Below are positions 27,717 through 40,630 of a stretch of 64,000 nt of DNA, piece after piece. This DNA comes from Carboxydocella thermautotrophica (GTDB lineage Bacteria > Bacillota > GCA-003054495 > Carboxydocellales > Carboxydocellaceae), in NCBI GenBank assembly GCA_003054495.1, contig CP028514.1:2558001-2622000 (forward strand), in the 5' to 3' direction. The position numbers were made by a program, and so were the translations under genes. The notes under the pieces were generated by a model. That model ran no database searches and was not told the origin of the DNA. It saw only the letters and a list, made by a program, of their open reading frames with translations. Position 1 is the stretch's first letter. Each line of letters begins with the position of its first letter.

Positions 27717-28343
27717 TTAAGCTTTGACGCTAGGTTTGATGATCAGCAGGCTGTTTTTGTTGCCGGGTACACTGCCTTTAATAACCAGCAGGTTGCGTTC
27801 CCGGTCAACTTTTACCACTTGCAGGTTTTGTACAGTAACCCTTTCTCCACCCATACGCCCCGGCAGAGGACGGCCTTTAAATACCCGAGCCGGGCCTTTA
27901 GCACCCAGAGAACCGACGCGACGGTGGTACTTAGAACCGTGAGCCATTGGGCCGCGGGCAAAACCGTGCCGTTTGATGGCACCGGCAAAACCTTTACCCT
28001 TGGAAATACCGGTTACATCCACTGCTTCTCCTTCAGCAAAAATATCAGCGAAAATTTCCTGACCTACCTGATATTCATCGACATTATCTACGCGGAATTC
28101 GCGAACGTAGCGCTTGGGCTGAACCCCCGCCTTGGCAAAATGCCCTTTCAGAGGCTTGTTCACCCGGGTTTCCTTCACATCACCAAAAGCAACCTGGATG
28201 GCATTGTAACCATCGGTTTCTACGGTTTTCTTTTGTACTACGACGCACGGGCCAGCCTCAATCACAGTTACGGGGATCAATTTGCCATCTTCAGTGAAAA
28301 GCTGAGTCATCCCCACTTTTCTACCCAAGATACCTTTCGCCAT
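27717..28343 (-). CDS. rplC: 50S ribosomal protein L3
   Basis: L3 reaches the peptidyl-transferase centre and starts 50S assembly. I choose the ATG at 28343 ([17 protein letters not shown]), eight bases after AGGAGG, giving 208 residues. Characteristic stretches are [26 protein letters not shown], in parts, and [18 protein letters not shown]. It follows rpsJ. Confidence 0.98.
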   Translation of the reverse strand: MAKGILGRKVGMTQLFTEDGKLIPVTVIEAGPCVVVQKKTVETDGYNAIQVAFGDVKETRVNKPLKGHFAKAGVQPKRYVREFRVDNVDEYQVGQEIFADIFAEGEAVDVTGISKGKGFAGAIKRHGFARGPMAHGSKYHRRVGSLGAKGPARVFKGRPLPGRMGGERVTVQNLQVVKVDRERNLLVIKGSVPGNKNSLLIIKPSVKA

Positions 28344-28399
28344 TTTTGCCACCTCCTATGCATTTCTCAGAACACGCCCCCAGGCGTGCCGTAATGTGT

Positions 28400-28708
28400 T
28401 TACAGTTTAATTTCAATATCAACGCCCGCAGGCAGATCCAGTCGCATCAAAGCATCGACTGTTTTGGGACCGGGTTCTACGATATCAATCAGCCGCTTGT
28501 GGGTCCGCATTTCAAATTGCTCCCGACTGTCCTTGTTGACATGCGGAGACCGCAAGATGGTGTAGATGGCTTTTTCCGTAGGCAACGGAATCGGCCCAGC
28601 TACCTTGGCCCCTGTCCGTTTGGCTGTTTCCACGATTTTAGCCGCAGACTGGTCCAAAATCTTGTGGTCATAGGCCTTCAAACGGATTCTGATTTTCTGT
28701 TTGCTCAT
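28400..28708 (-). CDS. rpsJ: 30S ribosomal protein S10 (NusE)
   Basis: S10 is a 30S head protein and, as NusE, links ribosome and polymerase through NusG. The 102-residue protein includes [21 protein letters not shown], in parts, and [23 protein letters not shown], in parts. It opens the S10 operon, about 120 bases after the start point expected from the promoter at 28835-28863; AGGAGGGG lies upstream of its ATG. Confidence 0.98.
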   Translation of the reverse strand: MSKQKIRIRLKAYDHKILDQSAAKIVETAKRTGAKVAGPIPLPTEKAIYTILRSPHVNKDSREQFEMRTHKRLIDIVEPGPKTVDALMRLDLPAGVDIEIKL

Positions 28709-28772
28709 TGATTTACCCCTCCTTTTTTCGCCCGATCGTTGCGGACATTCTCAGTGAAAATTCCCCTTGACG

Positions 28773-28812
28773 GGTAGGTGGCCCGACAAGGCAACCTTTC
28801 ACCTCATCGCCT
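28773..28812 (-). promoter_or_regulatory. Structured 5' leader of the S10 operon
   Basis: The leader between promoter and rpsJ can pair CGACAGGC with GCCTTGTCG across the loop. It is the only clear structure in the 240-base gap 28709-28948. A role in autogenous control is possible but no known ribosomal leader class was recognised. Confidence 0.35.
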
Positions 28813-28834
28813 GTCGATTTGCCAACAATTATAT

Positions 28835-28863
28835 ATTATATTGATTTTACCCCAGAAATACAA
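28835..28863 (-). promoter_or_regulatory. S10 operon promoter
   Basis: On the minus strand TTGTAT (28858-28863), 17 bases, TATAAT (28835-28840). It lies in the gap between tuf and rpsJ and gives the operon its own start. Confidence 0.75.
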
Positions 28864-28890
28864 GGGGTTTGCGAAAATTTCTATAGAGAA

Positions 28891-28926
28891 ACAGATACTG
28901 CAGACTTTTTTGCCTGCAGTACCTGT
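28891..28926 (-). terminator. Hairpin after tuf, probable weak terminator
   Basis: The arms ACAGGTACTGCAG and CTGCAGTATCTGT form a 13-bp stem (one G-U) directly after tuf. The T run behind it is short (TTTCTCT), so read-through into rpsJ is likely. Confidence 0.5.
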
Positions 28927-28948
28927 CCCCAAAAGTATAACTTTAAGA

Positions 28949-30151
28949 TTATTCGTTGATAGCTGATACCACGCCAGCGCCTACAGTCCGGCCACCTTCG
29001 CGGATAGCGAAGCGCAGACCTTCTTCAATAGCGATGGGGGTGATCAGTTCTACTTCGATCTTAACGTTGTCACCAGGCATAACCATTTCTACACCTTCGG
29101 GCAGCTTGATTACACCGGTAACGTCAGTGGTCCGGAAGTAGAACTGGGGGCGGTAACCGTTGAAGAAAGGAGTATGACGGCCACCTTCTTCTTTGGTCAG
29201 CACGTATACTTCAGCGAAGAACTTGGTGTGGGGCTTGATGGAACCAGGCTTGGCCAGAACCTGACCGCGCTCGATTTCCTTCCGATCTACACCCCGCAGC
29301 AGGGTACCGATGTTGTCACCAGCCTGGGCCTGATCCAGCAGCTTGCGGAACATTTCCACACCGGTTACAACGGTCTTCTTGGTTTCTTCTCTCAGACCGA
29401 CGATTTCTACTTCGTCACCAACCTTAATAGTACCGCGTTCAACCCGACCGGTAGCAACAGTACCCCGACCGGTAATGGTGAACACGTCTTCAACCGGCAT
29501 CAGGAAGGGCTTGTCGATATCCCGCTCAGGAGTGGGGATGTAGCTGTCAACAGCATCCATCAGTTCCCAGATCTTGCCGCACCACTGGCAATCCCGGGAG
29601 CCGCAGCCGCACTCCAGCGCCTTGAGGCCGGAACCGACAACAACAGGAATGTCATCGCCAGGGAACTCGTATTCATTCAGCAGCTTCCGCACTTCCATTT
29701 CAACCAGTTCCAGCAGCTCGGGATCATCTACCATGTCAGCCTTGTTCAGCCAGACTACGATGTGAGGCACACCTACCTGACGGGCCAGCAGGATGTGTTC
29801 CCGGGTCTGAGGCATAGGACCATCTGCAGCGGATACAACCAGGATAGCACCGTCCATCTGGGCAGCACCGGTGATCATGTTCTTAACATAGTCAGCGTGA
29901 CCAGGACAGTCCACGTGAGCATAGTGACGCTGGTCAGTTTCATATTCAACGTGGGCAGTATTGATGGTAATACCTCTTTCCCTTTCTTCAGGAGCAGCGT
30001 CGATTTCATCGTATTTCTTAACTTCAGCTTTACCCTGGGTAGCCAGTACTACAGTGATAGCAGCAGTAGTAGTGGTCTTACCATGGTCTACGTGGCCGAT
30101 AGTACCAACGTTTACGTGGGGCTTTGTCCGTTCGAATTTAGCTTTAGCCAT
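28949..30151 (-). CDS. tuf: Elongation factor Tu, copy 1
   Basis: EF-Tu brings aminoacyl-tRNA to the ribosome. The 400-residue protein has the G motifs GHVDHGKT (19-26), DCPGH (81-85) and NKAD (136-139), then domains 2 and 3. Residues 181-191 ([11 protein letters not shown]) form an extra four-cysteine loop in the G domain, absent from E. coli EF-Tu and suggestive of metal binding. It differs from the second copy (45907-47109) at nine residues. It follows fusA with a hairpin between them, as in a str operon. Confidence 0.98.
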   Translation of the reverse strand: MAKAKFERTKPHVNVGTIGHVDHGKTTTTAAITVVLATQGKAEVKKYDEIDAAPEERERGITINTAHVEYETDQRHYAHVDCPGHADYVKNMITGAAQMDGAILVVSAADGPMPQTREHILLARQVGVPHIVVWLNKADMVDDPELLELVEMEVRKLLNEYEFPGDDIPVVVGSGLKALECGCGSRDCQWCGKIWELMDAVDSYIPTPERDIDKPFLMPVEDVFTITGRGTVATGRVERGTIKVGDEVEIVGLREETKKTVVTGVEMFRKLLDQAQAGDNIGTLLRGVDRKEIERGQVLAKPGSIKPHTKFFAEVYVLTKEEGGRHTPFFNGYRPQFYFRTTDVTGVIKLPEGVEMVMPGDNVKIEVELITPIAIEEGLRFAIREGGRTVGAGVVSAINE

Positions 30152-30198
30152 TTAATCTTTCCTCCTATCTACTATGTATTTCCTCAAATATAAGCAAG

Positions 30199-30216
30199 GG
30201 GGGCCATCTGGCCCCC
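30199..30216 (-). other. GC hairpin between fusA and tuf
   Basis: GGGGGCC and GGCCCCC face each other across a four-base loop, with no T run. It may set relative levels of EF-G and EF-Tu by pausing or mRNA end protection; function is inferred. Confidence 0.4.
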
Positions 30217-30245
30217 ACAAGCTGTCACCACAACTATAAGGAACC

Positions 30246-32321
30246 TTAGCCTTGCCGTTTGGCAATGATCTGTTCGGCGATGTTGCGTGGTACTTCCTCG
30301 TAGTGCGAGAATTGCATTACGTAGGTTCCGCGCCCTTGTGTTCTGGACCGCAGGTCGGTAGCATAACCAAACATTTCGGCCAGCGGTACAAAGCCCCGGA
30401 TAACCTGAGCATTCCCTCTGGGTTCCATGCCTTCAATCCGACCACGACGGCTGTTTATGTCACCGATTACATCACCCATATATTCTTCTGGAACGACTAC
30501 CTCTACCTTCATGATGGGCTCCAGGATCACCGGATCTGCCTTGGGAGCTCCGGCCTTAAAGGCCATGGAACCAGCAATCTTAAAGGCCATTTCTGAAGAG
30601 TCCACATCATGATAAGAACCGTCGTAGACAGTAGCACGAATGTCGATAGCGGGATAGCCGGCTAAAATACCGTTTTCCATGGCTTCTCGGATACCAGCAT
30701 CAATGGCCGGGATATATTCCTTGGGAATGACACCACCGACAATCTTGTTAACGAATTCGTAACCTTTACCCGGCTCGAGAGGCTCAAACTCAACCCAGCA
30801 GTGACCGTATTGACCGCGACCACCGGATTGCCGGACAAACTTACCTTCAGCCTTAACAGACTTGCGAATGGTTTCCTTGTAAGCAACCTGAGGACGACCA
30901 ACATTGGCCTCTACCTTGAACTCCCGCACCAGACGGTCAACGATGATCTCCAGATGCAATTCACCCATACCCGAGATAATAGTCTGACCGGTTTCCGGGT
31001 CAGTATGCATCCGGAAGGTCGGATCCTCTTCAGCCAGACGCTGCAGAGCGGTGCCCATCTTTTCCTGGTCTGCCTTGGTTTTGGGCTCAATCGCTACGGA
31101 GATAACCGGATCCGGGAATTGCATGGATTCCAGGACTATCGGCTTTTTCTCGTCACAGAGAGTGTCACCGGTAGTGGTATCCTTTAAACCAACAGCAGCA
31201 GCGATATCACCGGTCCAGACTTCAGAGATTTCCTCCCGGTGGTTGGCATGCATCTGCAAAATTCGGCCTATCCGTTCCTTTTTGCCCTTGGTGGAGTTCA
31301 GAACATAGGAACCGGCGGGCAGATGACCGGAATAAACCCGGAAGAAGGCCAGCTTACCCACATAAGGGTCAGCCATAATCTTGAAGGCCAGAGCGGAGAA
31401 GGACTCATTGTCATCTACGCGGCGAATATCTTCTTCACCGGTATCAGGGTTGATCCCTTTCACAGCTGCGATATCCAGCGGAGACGGCAGGTAGTCCACT
31501 ACTGCATCCAGCATGGGCTGTACACCCTTGTTTTTGAAAGCAGAACCGCACAGAACAGGAATCAGTTTAACGCTACAACAAGCAGCCCGCAGAGCCTTTT
31601 TGATTTCCTCTACAGTCAATTCTTCCCCGTCCAGGTACTTCATCATCAACTCTTCATCGGTTTCGGCCACGGCTTCAATCAGCTTTTCCCGGTATTCTGC
31701 CACCAGGTCAACCATATCAGCAGGAACATCGGTTACAGCCGACTGAGTACCCAGGTCATCAGTGTAGATGATAGCCTTACCGGTTACCAGGTCAACTACG
31801 CCCTGGAATTGATCTTCGGCACCGATGGGGACCTGGATGGGCACAGGGTTAGCTCCCAGACGATCCTTGATTTGCTTGACTACATTAAAGAAGTCAGCCC
31901 CAATCCGGTCCATTTTGTTAACAAATGCGATCCGGGGAACACCGTATTTATCAGCCTGACGCCACACTGTTTCTGACTGAGGTTCAACACCGCCAACGGA
32001 ACAGAAAACAGCTACAGCACCATCCAGAACACGCAGGGAGCGTTCAACCTCTACGGTAAAATCCACGTGCCCAGGCGTGTCGATAATGTTAATTCTATGC
32101 CCTTTCCATTCGCAGGTGGTAGCAGCAGAGGTAATGGTAATACCCCGCTCCTGTTCCTGCACCATCCAGTCCATAGTGGCAGCACCATCATGGACCTCAC
32201 CTATCTTGTGCACCCGACCGGTATAGAACAAAATCCGCTCGGTGGTGGTGGTTTTACCCGCGTCAATGTGGGCCATAATCCCGATGTTTCGGGTTTTATC
32301 CAAAGGAAACTTACGCGGCAC
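30246..32321 (-). CDS. fusA: Elongation factor G
   Basis: EF-G drives translocation. The 691-residue protein has G motifs [10 protein letters not shown] (17-26), DTPGH and NKMD, and the conserved [10 protein letters not shown] and domain IV region [25 protein letters not shown], in parts. It lies between rpsG and tuf in the normal order. One copy is seen. Confidence 0.99.
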   Translation of the reverse strand: MPRKFPLDKTRNIGIMAHIDAGKTTTTERILFYTGRVHKIGEVHDGAATMDWMVQEQERGITITSAATTCEWKGHRINIIDTPGHVDFTVEVERSLRVLDGAVAVFCSVGGVEPQSETVWRQADKYGVPRIAFVNKMDRIGADFFNVVKQIKDRLGANPVPIQVPIGAEDQFQGVVDLVTGKAIIYTDDLGTQSAVTDVPADMVDLVAEYREKLIEAVAETDEELMMKYLDGEELTVEEIKKALRAACCSVKLIPVLCGSAFKNKGVQPMLDAVVDYLPSPLDIAAVKGINPDTGEEDIRRVDDNESFSALAFKIMADPYVGKLAFFRVYSGHLPAGSYVLNSTKGKKERIGRILQMHANHREEISEVWTGDIAAAVGLKDTTTGDTLCDEKKPIVLESMQFPDPVISVAIEPKTKADQEKMGTALQRLAEEDPTFRMHTDPETGQTIISGMGELHLEIIVDRLVREFKVEANVGRPQVAYKETIRKSVKAEGKFVRQSGGRGQYGHCWVEFEPLEPGKGYEFVNKIVGGVIPKEYIPAIDAGIREAMENGILAGYPAIDIRATVYDGSYHDVDSSEMAFKIAGSMAFKAGAPKADPVILEPIMKVEVVVPEEYMGDVIGDINSRRGRIEGMEPRGNAQVIRGFVPLAEMFGYATDLRSRTQGRGTYVMQFSHYEEVPRNIAEQIIAKRQG

Positions 32322-32366
32322 TGTTTTTCCCCCTTTCCACCAAAGATGGAGCTCCTACCGGGGTAA

Positions 32367-32858
<492 letters not shown>

Positions 32859-32896
32859 CTAGTATTGGTAATTTATCGTCAGCTTAAACCTGATTA

Positions 32897-33277
32897 CTAC
32901 TTCTTGGCCTTAGGCCGTTTTGTACCATACTTGGAGCGACCTTGCAAACGGTTCTGCACACCAGCGCAGTCCAAGGCACCCCGCACAATGTGATATCTGA
33001 CACCGGGCAGGTCTTTAACCCGGCCACCGCGTACCAGCACCACAGAGTGTTCCTGCAGGTTATGGCCGATACCGCCGATATAGGAGGTTACCTCTACACC
33101 GTTGGTCAGGCGTACCCGAGCTACTTTCCGCAGGGCGGAGTTGGGCTTTTTCGGAGTGGTAGTGTAAACCCTGGTGCAGACCCCTCTTTTTTGCGGACAC
33201 TCTTTCAGAGCAGGTGCTGAAGACTTTTCAGCTACTGCTTTCCGCCCTTTGCGAATCAACTGGCTAATTGTCGGCAT
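32897..33277 (-). CDS. rpsL: 30S ribosomal protein S12
   Basis: S12 controls decoding accuracy and is the streptomycin-resistance site. The 126-residue protein has [33 protein letters not shown], in parts (wild-type lysine at the classical resistance position), and [16 protein letters not shown]. It follows the L7Ae-like gene and a hairpin. Confidence 0.98.
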   Translation of the reverse strand: MPTISQLIRKGRKAVAEKSSAPALKECPQKRGVCTRVYTTTPKKPNSALRKVARVRLTNGVEVTSYIGGIGHNLQEHSVVLVRGGRVKDLPGVRYHIVRGALDCAGVQNRLQGRSKYGTKRPKAKK

Positions 33278-33318
33278 GTGTACACCTCCTTCCCGGAAAA
33301 CATCTAACAGAAAAATGG

Positions 33319-33350
33319 AAGGCCCTCAACTCTTTCGAGCAAAGGGCCTT
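33319..33350 (-). other. Tetraloop hairpin between the L7Ae-like gene and rpsL
   Basis: On the minus strand AAGGCCCT-TTG-CTC-GAAA-GAG-TTG-AGGGCCTT: two stems separated by a symmetric TTG/TTG internal loop and capped by a GAAA tetraloop, followed by CCATTTTTC. It could be a weak terminator or a protein-binding leader for rpsL. Confidence 0.5.
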
Positions 33351-33375
33351 GTGATCAAGTTAGCCCTTCTCCCGA

Positions 33376-33624
33376 TTAAAGTAGAATCGCAGCAGAAGCA
33401 CTGCCTACTTCAATACCGCAAGCTTTACCCAATTCGCGCATACTCGGCACATTCACCACAGTTATACCTTTAGCCTGGCACAACTGCAGCAGGGGAGCTA
33501 TCACATGGTTTTCCGCATCCTGGGCCACAAAGACTTTCGTCGCCTGGCCCCGCTCCACCGCCTTGATAGTCTGCTTGGTGCCGATGGCCTTGCGCCTGGC
33601 AGTTTGCAACTCTCCCAATGGCAT
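33376..33624 (-). CDS. rplGB: L7Ae-like K-turn RNA-binding protein
   Basis: An 82-residue L7Ae/L30e/Gadd45-family protein (YbxF type) that binds kink-turn RNA. The start is ATG 33624, seven bases after AAGGAGGAG; the longest frame begins upstream without a site. Conserved parts are IGTKQTIKAVERGQATKVFVAQDA, in parts, and VPSMRELGKACGIEVGSASA, in parts. It lies between rpoC and rpsL as in Bacillus. Confidence 0.92.
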   Translation of the reverse strand: MPLGELQTARRKAIGTKQTIKAVERGQATKVFVAQDAENHVIAPLLQLCQAKGITVVNVPSMRELGKACGIEVGSASAAILL

Positions 33625-33672
33625 AAGCAGGCTCCTCCTTATAAATCCAGACACTTTAATAATATATCACGC

Positions 33673-36600
33673 TCATGAATTACTGTCAACCTCTTTAATC
33701 TTTATATTCCTGTATCTGGACATGCCTGTACCAGCCGGCACCAGCTTACCTATAATTACGTTTTCCTTCAAGCCCAGCAGCGGGTCAGTCTTACCCTTGA
33801 TTGCTGCCTCTGTCAGCACCCGGGTGGTTTCCTGGAAGGATGCTGCTGACAGGAAGGACTCGGTAGCCAGCGATGCTTTGGTGATACCCAGCAATACCGG
33901 TTTGGCGGTAGCAGGGGTGCCGCCAGCTGCCAGTACTCTTGCATTTTCATCTTCAAAATCAAAGATATCTACTGCTGCACCCGGCAAGAGTTCGGTATCG
34001 CCCGGGTCTTCAATTTTCACTTTCCGCAGCATCTGCCGTACCATTACTTCGATGTGCTTGTCATTAATATCCACACCCTGCATCCGGTAAACCCGCTGTA
34101 CCTCGCTGACCAGGTAGGTTTGTACTCCCTCTAAACCAACAACCCTCAGGATATCATGCGGATTGATGGAACCTTCAGTCAGCGGCTGCCCGGGCTCAAC
34201 CCGATCGCCGTTCCGCACCTTTAGGCGGGCCCCAAAAGGCACGGAATAGACGCGACTGTCCACCGGATTATCGGCCAGGATCTCGATCTCCCGGCGATTG
34301 GCCTTGGGTTCAGTGATTTTTACTATCCCTGCTACTTCGGCAATTATCGCTTGCCCTTTAGGTCTACGAGCTTCAAACAATTCTTCTACCCGGGGCAAAC
34401 CCTGGGTAATGTCCTCACCTGCAACACCACCGGTGTGGAAGGTCCGCATCGTCAGCTGGGTACCAGGTTCGCCGATGGACTGGGCAGCAATAATACCCAC
34501 CGCTTCCCCGATGTCCACCATATGACCGGTCGCCAGGTTGCGGCCATAACATTTTTTACATACACCATAACGGGTTTTACAGGTCAGTATTGAACGAATC
34601 TTGACTTTGGTAATTCCTGCCTCGATGATCCGATCGGCGGTATCGTCATCAATTTCTTCGTTAGCCCGGACCAGAACTTCCCCAGTCTCGGGATGAACTA
34701 TATCTGTCGCTGCAATGCGGCCAGCAATCCGGTCCTTCAAGTTCTCAATGACTTCCCGCCCGTCGGTAATTGCTTCCACGGTAATCCCGGCGGTTGTACC
34801 GCAATCTTCTTCCCGTACTATCACGTCCTGAGCCACATCCACCAGACGGCGGGTGAGGTAACCGGAGTCAGCCGTTCTCAATGCCGTGTCAGCCAGACCT
34901 TTCCGGGCCCCGTGAGTAGAGATGAAGAACTCCAGCACTGACAGACCTTCCCGGAAGTTAGCCTTAATTGGCAAGTCGATAATTCGCCCGGAAGGGTCAG
35001 CCATCAAGCCCCGCATACCGGCCAGCTGCCGGATCTGCTGGATATTACCCCGAGCACCTGAGGTAGCCATCATGTAAACGGGATTGAAGCGGTCCAGGTG
35101 TTCCATCAAGGCATTGGTTACCTCTTTGGTAACCTTATCCCAGATAGCGATTACCTGATTGTAGCGCTCCTCTTCGGAAATCAATCCGCGTCTGAACTGG
35201 GTCTCAATTTTTTCTACCTGTTTATCCGCCTCTTCCAGCAAGATTTTTTTCTTAGGCGGAACTGTGATATCAGCAATACCAATGGTTATCCCCGCCTGGT
35301 TGGCGTAACGATAACCCAGTTTTTTCATACCATCCAGCAGCTCGGCAGTCTTACTGTAACCCAGTTTACGATAACAACGGTCTACCAGCTGGGCCAGGGC
35401 CTTTTTATCCATCAGCTTGTTGTAATACCCCAGCTCATCAGGAATAACTTCATTGAAAATCAGACGACCAATAGTGGTTTCCAGCATTTCGCCTTTGTAA
35501 CGCACCTTGATTTTAGCCTGTAATTCGCACCGACCGGTTTCATAGGCCATAATGGCTTCATTGGGATCGCGGAAATAGCGGCCTTCCCCATAAGCCCCTT
35601 CTTTTTCAATGGTCAGGTAATAGGCCCCTAATACCATGTCCTGGGTGGGAGCTGCTACCGGCCGTCCATCCTTGGGGTTGAGGATATTATGGGCAGACAG
35701 CATCAGCAAACGAGCTTCTGCCTGGGCCTCTGCCGAGAGGGGAACGTGAACAGCCATCTGGTCCCCATCAAAGTCAGCATTGTAGGCAGTACAGACCATA
35801 GGATGGATCTTGATGGCCCGCCCTTCAACCAGAACCGGCTCAAAAGCCTGAATTCCCAGACGGTGCAAGGTAGGAGCCCGGTTAAGCAGGACGGGATGCT
35901 CCTTGATCACCTCTTCCAGGACATCCCAAACCTGCGGGTTAACCCGTTCTACCATCCTTTTGGCACTTTTGATATTATGGGCCAGCCCTTTGGCGACCAG
36001 TTCCTTCATCACAAAGGGCTTAAAGAGCTCTAGAGCCATTTCTTTCGGCAACCCACACTGGTGCAACTTCAATTCCGGGCCGACAACGATAACAGAACGG
36101 CCGGAATAGTCTACCCGTTTACCCAACAGGTTCTGGCGGAAGCGCCCCTGTTTCCCCTTCAGCATATCACTGAGGGATTTCAGCGGCCGGTTGCCCGGGC
36201 CAGTAACCGGTCGGCCCCGACGGCCATTATCGATTAGAGCATCTACTGCCTCCTGCAACATGCGTTTTTCATTGCGTACAATTATATCCGGAGCCCCCAG
36301 CTCCAGCAGGCGCTTGAGCCGGTTATTGCGGTTAATTACCCGGCGATAGAGATCATTCAGGTCTGATGTGGCAAAACGACCACCATCCAGCTGGACCATC
36401 GGACGCAGTTCCGGCGGAATAACCGGCAGTACATCCAGAATCATCCATTCCGGTCTGTTCCCGGACTTGCGGAAAGCCTCCACTACTTCCAAACGGCGAA
36501 TGGCCCGCACTCGCCGCTGTCCGGTGCTTTCCTGAATTTCCCGTCTTAGTTCAGCTGCCAGCTCATCCAGGTCCAATTCCATCAACAATTCTTTGATGGC

Positions 36601-37119
36601 CTCTGCCCCCATACCGGCTTTAAAGTCATCACCATATTTTTCTTTGTATTCCCGATACTCTCCCTCTGTAAGCAGTTGTTTTTTCATCAGCGGAGTATCA
36701 CCGGGGTCGATGACTACATAATTGGCAAAGTAGAGGACTTTCTCCAGGGAACGGGGCGACATATCGAGTATCAGCCCCATACGGCTGGGGATGCCCTTAA
36801 AATACCAGATATGGGAAACGGGAGCCGCCAGTTCAATATGGCCCATCCGTTCCCGGCGCACTTTGGCTCTGGTAACTTCCACGCCACAGCGCTCGCAAAC
36901 TACACCTTTATAACGCACCCTTTTGTACCGGCCACAATGGCACTCCCAGTCCCGGGTAGGACCAAAAATCCGCTCACAAAACAGCCCATCCCGTTCCGGT
37001 TTCAAGGTGCGGTAGTTGATGGTCTCGGGCTTCTTTACTTCACCGCTGGACCAGGCCCGAATCTGATCGGGCGAAGCCAGCCCAATGCGCATGCGGTCGA
37101 AGTTATTGACGTCCAACAA
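33673..37119 (-). CDS. rpoC: RNA polymerase beta' subunit
   Basis: The 1148-residue subunit carries the catalytic NADFDGD motif that holds the active-site magnesium, the N-terminal zinc ribbon ([20 protein letters not shown]), the second zinc site (CGTTAGI ... [11 protein letters not shown]) and the trigger-loop region [18 protein letters not shown], in parts. The start is TTG at 37119 or the next TTG, 18 bases after rpoB. Length fits Clostridia; no split or insertion is seen. Confidence 0.98.
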   Translation of the reverse strand: MLDVNNFDRMRIGLASPDQIRAWSSGEVKKPETINYRTLKPERDGLFCERIFGPTRDWECHCGRYKRVRYKGVVCERCGVEVTRAKVRRERMGHIELAAPVSHIWYFKGIPSRMGLILDMSPRSLEKVLYFANYVVIDPGDTPLMKKQLLTEGEYREYKEKYGDDFKAGMGAEAIKELLMELDLDELAAELRREIQESTGQRRVRAIRRLEVVEAFRKSGNRPEWMILDVLPVIPPELRPMVQLDGGRFATSDLNDLYRRVINRNNRLKRLLELGAPDIIVRNEKRMLQEAVDALIDNGRRGRPVTGPGNRPLKSLSDMLKGKQGRFRQNLLGKRVDYSGRSVIVVGPELKLHQCGLPKEMALELFKPFVMKELVAKGLAHNIKSAKRMVERVNPQVWDVLEEVIKEHPVLLNRAPTLHRLGIQAFEPVLVEGRAIKIHPMVCTAYNADFDGDQMAVHVPLSAEAQAEARLLMLSAHNILNPKDGRPVAAPTQDMVLGAYYLTIEKEGAYGEGRYFRDPNEAIMAYETGRCELQAKIKVRYKGEMLETTIGRLIFNEVIPDELGYYNKLMDKKALAQLVDRCYRKLGYSKTAELLDGMKKLGYRYANQAGITIGIADITVPPKKKILLEEADKQVEKIETQFRRGLISEEERYNQVIAIWDKVTKEVTNALMEHLDRFNPVYMMATSGARGNIQQIRQLAGMRGLMADPSGRIIDLPIKANFREGLSVLEFFISTHGARKGLADTALRTADSGYLTRRLVDVAQDVIVREEDCGTTAGITVEAITDGREVIENLKDRIAGRIAATDIVHPETGEVLVRANEEIDDDTADRIIEAGITKVKIRSILTCKTRYGVCKKCYGRNLATGHMVDIGEAVGIIAAQSIGEPGTQLTMRTFHTGGVAGEDITQGLPRVEELFEARRPKGQAIIAEVAGIVKITEPKANRREIEILADNPVDSRVYSVPFGARLKVRNGDRVEPGQPLTEGSINPHDILRVVGLEGVQTYLVSEVQRVYRMQGVDINDKHIEVMVRQMLRKVKIEDPGDTELLPGAAVDIFDFEDENARVLAAGGTPATAKPVLLGITKASLATESFLSAASFQETTRVLTEAAIKGKTDPLLGLKENVIIGKLVPAGTGMSRYRNIKIKEVDSNS

Positions 37120-37136
37120 GGGCCTCGCTCCCTTCC

Positions 37137-40100
37137 CTATTCTTCATCAAAGTAATCGCCATCATCCAGGACAGTATCCATATCTGCTATTTTTTCCAGT
37201 TCTTCCAGGCTCTCAAAGTCGATGCTGTCTTCATCCATATCCTCGCTATAATTATCTTCCTCATTGTATTCATCATCACCTGGTTTTACAGGTGCCTCGG
37301 GCAGGACAGCACTCAGACCCAGTTCCTTGGCCTGGTCGGTAGTATCATCTTCAAATTCACCGATTTCAATTTCCTCATCGTTTTCTGACAGGACCTTCAC
37401 ATCCAGACCCAGGCTCTGCAGTTCCTTAATCAATACTTTGAAGGACTCTGGTACACCGGGTTCTGGCACATTTTCGCCTTTGACAATGGCTTCATAGGTC
37501 TTTACCCGACCCACCACATCGTCAGACTTAACGGTGAGGATTTCCTGCAGTGTATAGGCAGCACCATAAGCCTCCAGGGCCCATACCTCCATCTCACCAA
37601 AACGCTGTCCACCAAATTGAGCCTTACCACCCAGAGGCTGCTGGGTAACCAGAGAGTAAGGGCCGGTAGAACGCGCGTGGATCTTGTCATCAACCAGGTG
37701 CGCCAGTTTTAGCATGTACATGTAACCCACAGTTACCGGGTTATCAAAAGGCTCACCGGTACGACCATCATAAAGGATAGTCTTGCCATTAGCCGGCAGA
37801 CCAGCGGCCTCCAGGGTCTTGAAAACATCATTCTCTTTGGCCCCATCAAATACAGGGGTAGCAACCCGGATGCCCAGGGTTTTGGCAGCCCAACCCAGGT
37901 GAGTCTCCAGCACCTGACCGATATTCATCCGGCTCGGCACACCCAGAGGGTTGAGCACGATTTCCACCGGTGTACCGTCCGGTAAAAAGGGCATATCTTC
38001 TTCGGGCAGGATTTTGGAAATAACCCCTTTGTTCCCGTGGCGACCGGCCATCTTGTCACCAACGGAAATTTTCCGCTTCTGGGCGATAAAAACCCGCACC
38101 AGCATGTTTACACCAGGAGGCAGTTCATCCCCTTTATCGCGAGAGAACACCTTTACATCCACGATTTTGCCGGCCTCACCATGGGGTACACGTAGAGAAG
38201 TATCCCTTACTTCCCGGGCCTTTTCACCGAAGATAGCGCGCAACAACCTTTCTTCCGCAGTCAGCTCCGTTTCACCTTTCGGGGTAACCTTACCCACCAG
38301 GATATCGCCGGGCCGAACCTCAGCACCCACCCGGATAATTCCGTTTTCATCCAGGTCTTTCAGAACATCATCCCCGACATTGGGGATATCACGGGTGATT
38401 TCTTCCGGACCCAGCTTGGTATCCCGGGCTTCACATTCGTATTCCTCGATATGGATAGATGTAAAGTAATCTTCCTTGACCAGTTTCTCGCTGATCAAAA
38501 TGGCGTCCTCGTAGTTATAACCCTCCCAGGGCATAAAGGCAACTAGCACATTGCGCCCCAGTGCCAGTTCGCCCTGGTCGGTCGAAGGCCCATCAGCGAT
38601 GATTTCCCCTTTTTCAACCCGTTGCCCTTTTTTGACAATGGGCTTCTGGTTAATACAGGTCCCCTGGTTGGAACGGGTAAACTTGGTCAGTTTATATACA
38701 TCTACAGTACCCTCATCAGACTTAACGATGATTTCATTGGCTGTTACCCGTTGTACCACCCCGCTATTGCGGGCAACGATAACCACTCCACTATCCAGAG
38801 CCGCCTTGTATTCCATACCGGTACCCACATAGGGTGCATCAGTGCGCAGCAATGGCACTGCCTGCCGCTGCATGTTGGAACCCATTAGAGCCCGGTTAGC
38901 ATCATCGTTCTCCAGGAAGGGAATCAACGCCGTAGCAATAGAAACAACCTGTTTGGGTGAAACATCCATCAAATCGATTTTTTCCACCGGAACCATGATA
39001 ATATCATGACCATGCCGGACATTGGCCTTATTGACCAGAATCTTCCCATTTTCATCCACCGGCAGATTGGCCTGGGCGATATAATATTTATCCTCTTCAT
39101 CAGCCGTTAGGTATACGATTTCATCGGTAACAACGCCCCGCTCCTTATCCACCTTGCGATAAGGAGTTTCAATAAAGCCATATTCGTTGATACGGGCATA
39201 AGTGGATAGTGACCCGATCAAACCGATGTTGGGACCTTCAGGGGTCTCAATCGGACACATCCGCCCATAGTGAGAATGGTGAACGTCCCGGACTTCGAAA
39301 CCGGCTCGTTCCCGGCTCAAGCCACCAGGTCCTAGAGCTGACAAGCGCCGTTTGTGGGTTAGCTCAGCCAGCGGATTGGTCTGATCCATAAACTGGGACA
39401 GCTGGCTGCTGCCAAAAAATTCTTTAATGGCAGCTGAAACCGGACGGGTATTGATCAGGATTTGAGGTGTTACCCCCTCCACATCCTGAATAGTCATGCG
39501 CTCCCGTATAACCCGCTCCATACGGGCCAAACCAATCCTGAACTGGTTTTGCAACAACTCACCAACCGAGCGCAAACGCCTGTTGCCCAGATGGTCGATA
39601 TCGTCACCTTCACCTTCTCCATCCATCATTTTCAGCAACCGTTTCATGGTAGCTATAATATCTTCTTTGGTCAGGTGACGGACATCTTTGGCAATATCCA
39701 GTCCCAGTTTTTTATTGAGTTTATAACGGCCTACATGGGCCAGATCATAGCGTTTGGGGTCAAAAAACAAAGAGTTGAGTAAGGTTCTGGCACTTTCTAC
39801 CGTCGGCGGTTCACCGGGTCGCAACCGTTTATAAATTTCAATCAGGGCCTCATCTTCCGAATCAGCATTATCCCGCTCCAAAGTCATTCTGATGCGAGCG
39901 TCATCATCAAACAGCTCCAGGACCCTGGCATTGGTCCCCCAGCCCAGCGCCCGTACCAGAACAGTCGCTGGCAGTTTGCGGGTCCGGTCTATCCGCACAA
40001 ACAGGTTGTCATTTAGATCTGTTTCAAATTCCAGCCAGGCACCTCGGTTTGGAATAATGGTTGCCCCAAAGACATCCTTGCCGCTGGGGTCCATTTGTTT

Positions 40101-40535
40101 GGAAAAATAAACCCCGGGAGAACGAACCAGCTGGCTGACGATTACCCGCTCTGCCCCATTGATAATAAATGTTCCCTTTTCTGTCATCAGCGGGAACTCA
40201 GCCATAAATACTTCCTGTTCCTTAATTTCCCCGGTTTCCTTGTTGATCAACCGTACCTTTACTTTCAGAGGCGCCGAGTATGTAACATCCCGTTCCTTAC
40301 TCTCTTCCACCGAGTACTTGGGCTCCCCCAGATTATAGTCAACAAACTCCAGGGAGAGGTTGCCGGTAAAATCCTCGATGGGCGAAATATCGCGGAACAG
40401 TTCACGCAGGCCCTCGTCCAGGAACCATTTATAGGAGTTCTGCTGGATTTCAATCAGGTTGGGCATGTCCAACACCTCTTGAATCCGCGCATAACTCCAG
40501 CGTTCCCGTTTTCCGACCTTGACCGGATAGAACAT
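37137..40535 (-). CDS. rpoB: RNA polymerase beta subunit
   Basis: The start is ATG 40535 ([18 protein letters not shown]), with GAGGTGAGG upstream; the longer frame begins in that site. The 1132-residue subunit has the rifampicin region ([31 protein letters not shown], in parts, wild type), [12 protein letters not shown] and a strongly acidic C-terminal tail (about the last 80 residues, rich in Glu and Asp), which is variable in Firmicutes. It follows rplL across a terminator. Confidence 0.98.
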   Translation of the reverse strand: MFYPVKVGKRERWSYARIQEVLDMPNLIEIQQNSYKWFLDEGLRELFRDISPIEDFTGNLSLEFVDYNLGEPKYSVEESKERDVTYSAPLKVKVRLINKETGEIKEQEVFMAEFPLMTEKGTFIINGAERVIVSQLVRSPGVYFSKQMDPSGKDVFGATIIPNRGAWLEFETDLNDNLFVRIDRTRKLPATVLVRALGWGTNARVLELFDDDARIRMTLERDNADSEDEALIEIYKRLRPGEPPTVESARTLLNSLFFDPKRYDLAHVGRYKLNKKLGLDIAKDVRHLTKEDIIATMKRLLKMMDGEGEGDDIDHLGNRRLRSVGELLQNQFRIGLARMERVIRERMTIQDVEGVTPQILINTRPVSAAIKEFFGSSQLSQFMDQTNPLAELTHKRRLSALGPGGLSRERAGFEVRDVHHSHYGRMCPIETPEGPNIGLIGSLSTYARINEYGFIETPYRKVDKERGVVTDEIVYLTADEEDKYYIAQANLPVDENGKILVNKANVRHGHDIIMVPVEKIDLMDVSPKQVVSIATALIPFLENDDANRALMGSNMQRQAVPLLRTDAPYVGTGMEYKAALDSGVVIVARNSGVVQRVTANEIIVKSDEGTVDVYKLTKFTRSNQGTCINQKPIVKKGQRVEKGEIIADGPSTDQGELALGRNVLVAFMPWEGYNYEDAILISEKLVKEDYFTSIHIEEYECEARDTKLGPEEITRDIPNVGDDVLKDLDENGIIRVGAEVRPGDILVGKVTPKGETELTAEERLLRAIFGEKAREVRDTSLRVPHGEAGKIVDVKVFSRDKGDELPPGVNMLVRVFIAQKRKISVGDKMAGRHGNKGVISKILPEEDMPFLPDGTPVEIVLNPLGVPSRMNIGQVLETHLGWAAKTLGIRVATPVFDGAKENDVFKTLEAAGLPANGKTILYDGRTGEPFDNPVTVGYMYMLKLAHLVDDKIHARSTGPYSLVTQQPLGGKAQFGGQRFGEMEVWALEAYGAAYTLQEILTVKSDDVVGRVKTYEAIVKGENVPEPGVPESFKVLIKELQSLGLDVKVLSENDEEIEIGEFEDDTTDQAKELGLSAVLPEAPVKPGDDEYNEEDNYSEDMDEDSIDFESLEELEKIADMDTVLDDGDYFDEE

Positions 40536-40630
40536 GCAGAACCTCACCTCTCGCTATTTTTTCGCATACTTATAGCATGGCATTTTTTAATTATAGCATT
40601 CATCCTTTCCTTCGTCAAGAAAATAATTAC

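Noticed and set aside
28709-28948. A small gene between tuf and rpsJ
   Set aside because: No frame has a ribosome-binding site; the region is explained by a hairpin, a promoter and a leader.
28949-30151. Second tuf as an assembly duplication
   Set aside because: The copies differ at nine residues and many synonymous sites and have different flanks, so both are real.
29174-30193. A 339-codon plus-strand frame opposite tuf (and similar long frames opposite rpoB, rplC and the second tuf)
   Set aside because: These are antisense shadows of strongly biased genes; they have no ribosome-binding sites and the pair opposite tuf simply mirrors the duplication.
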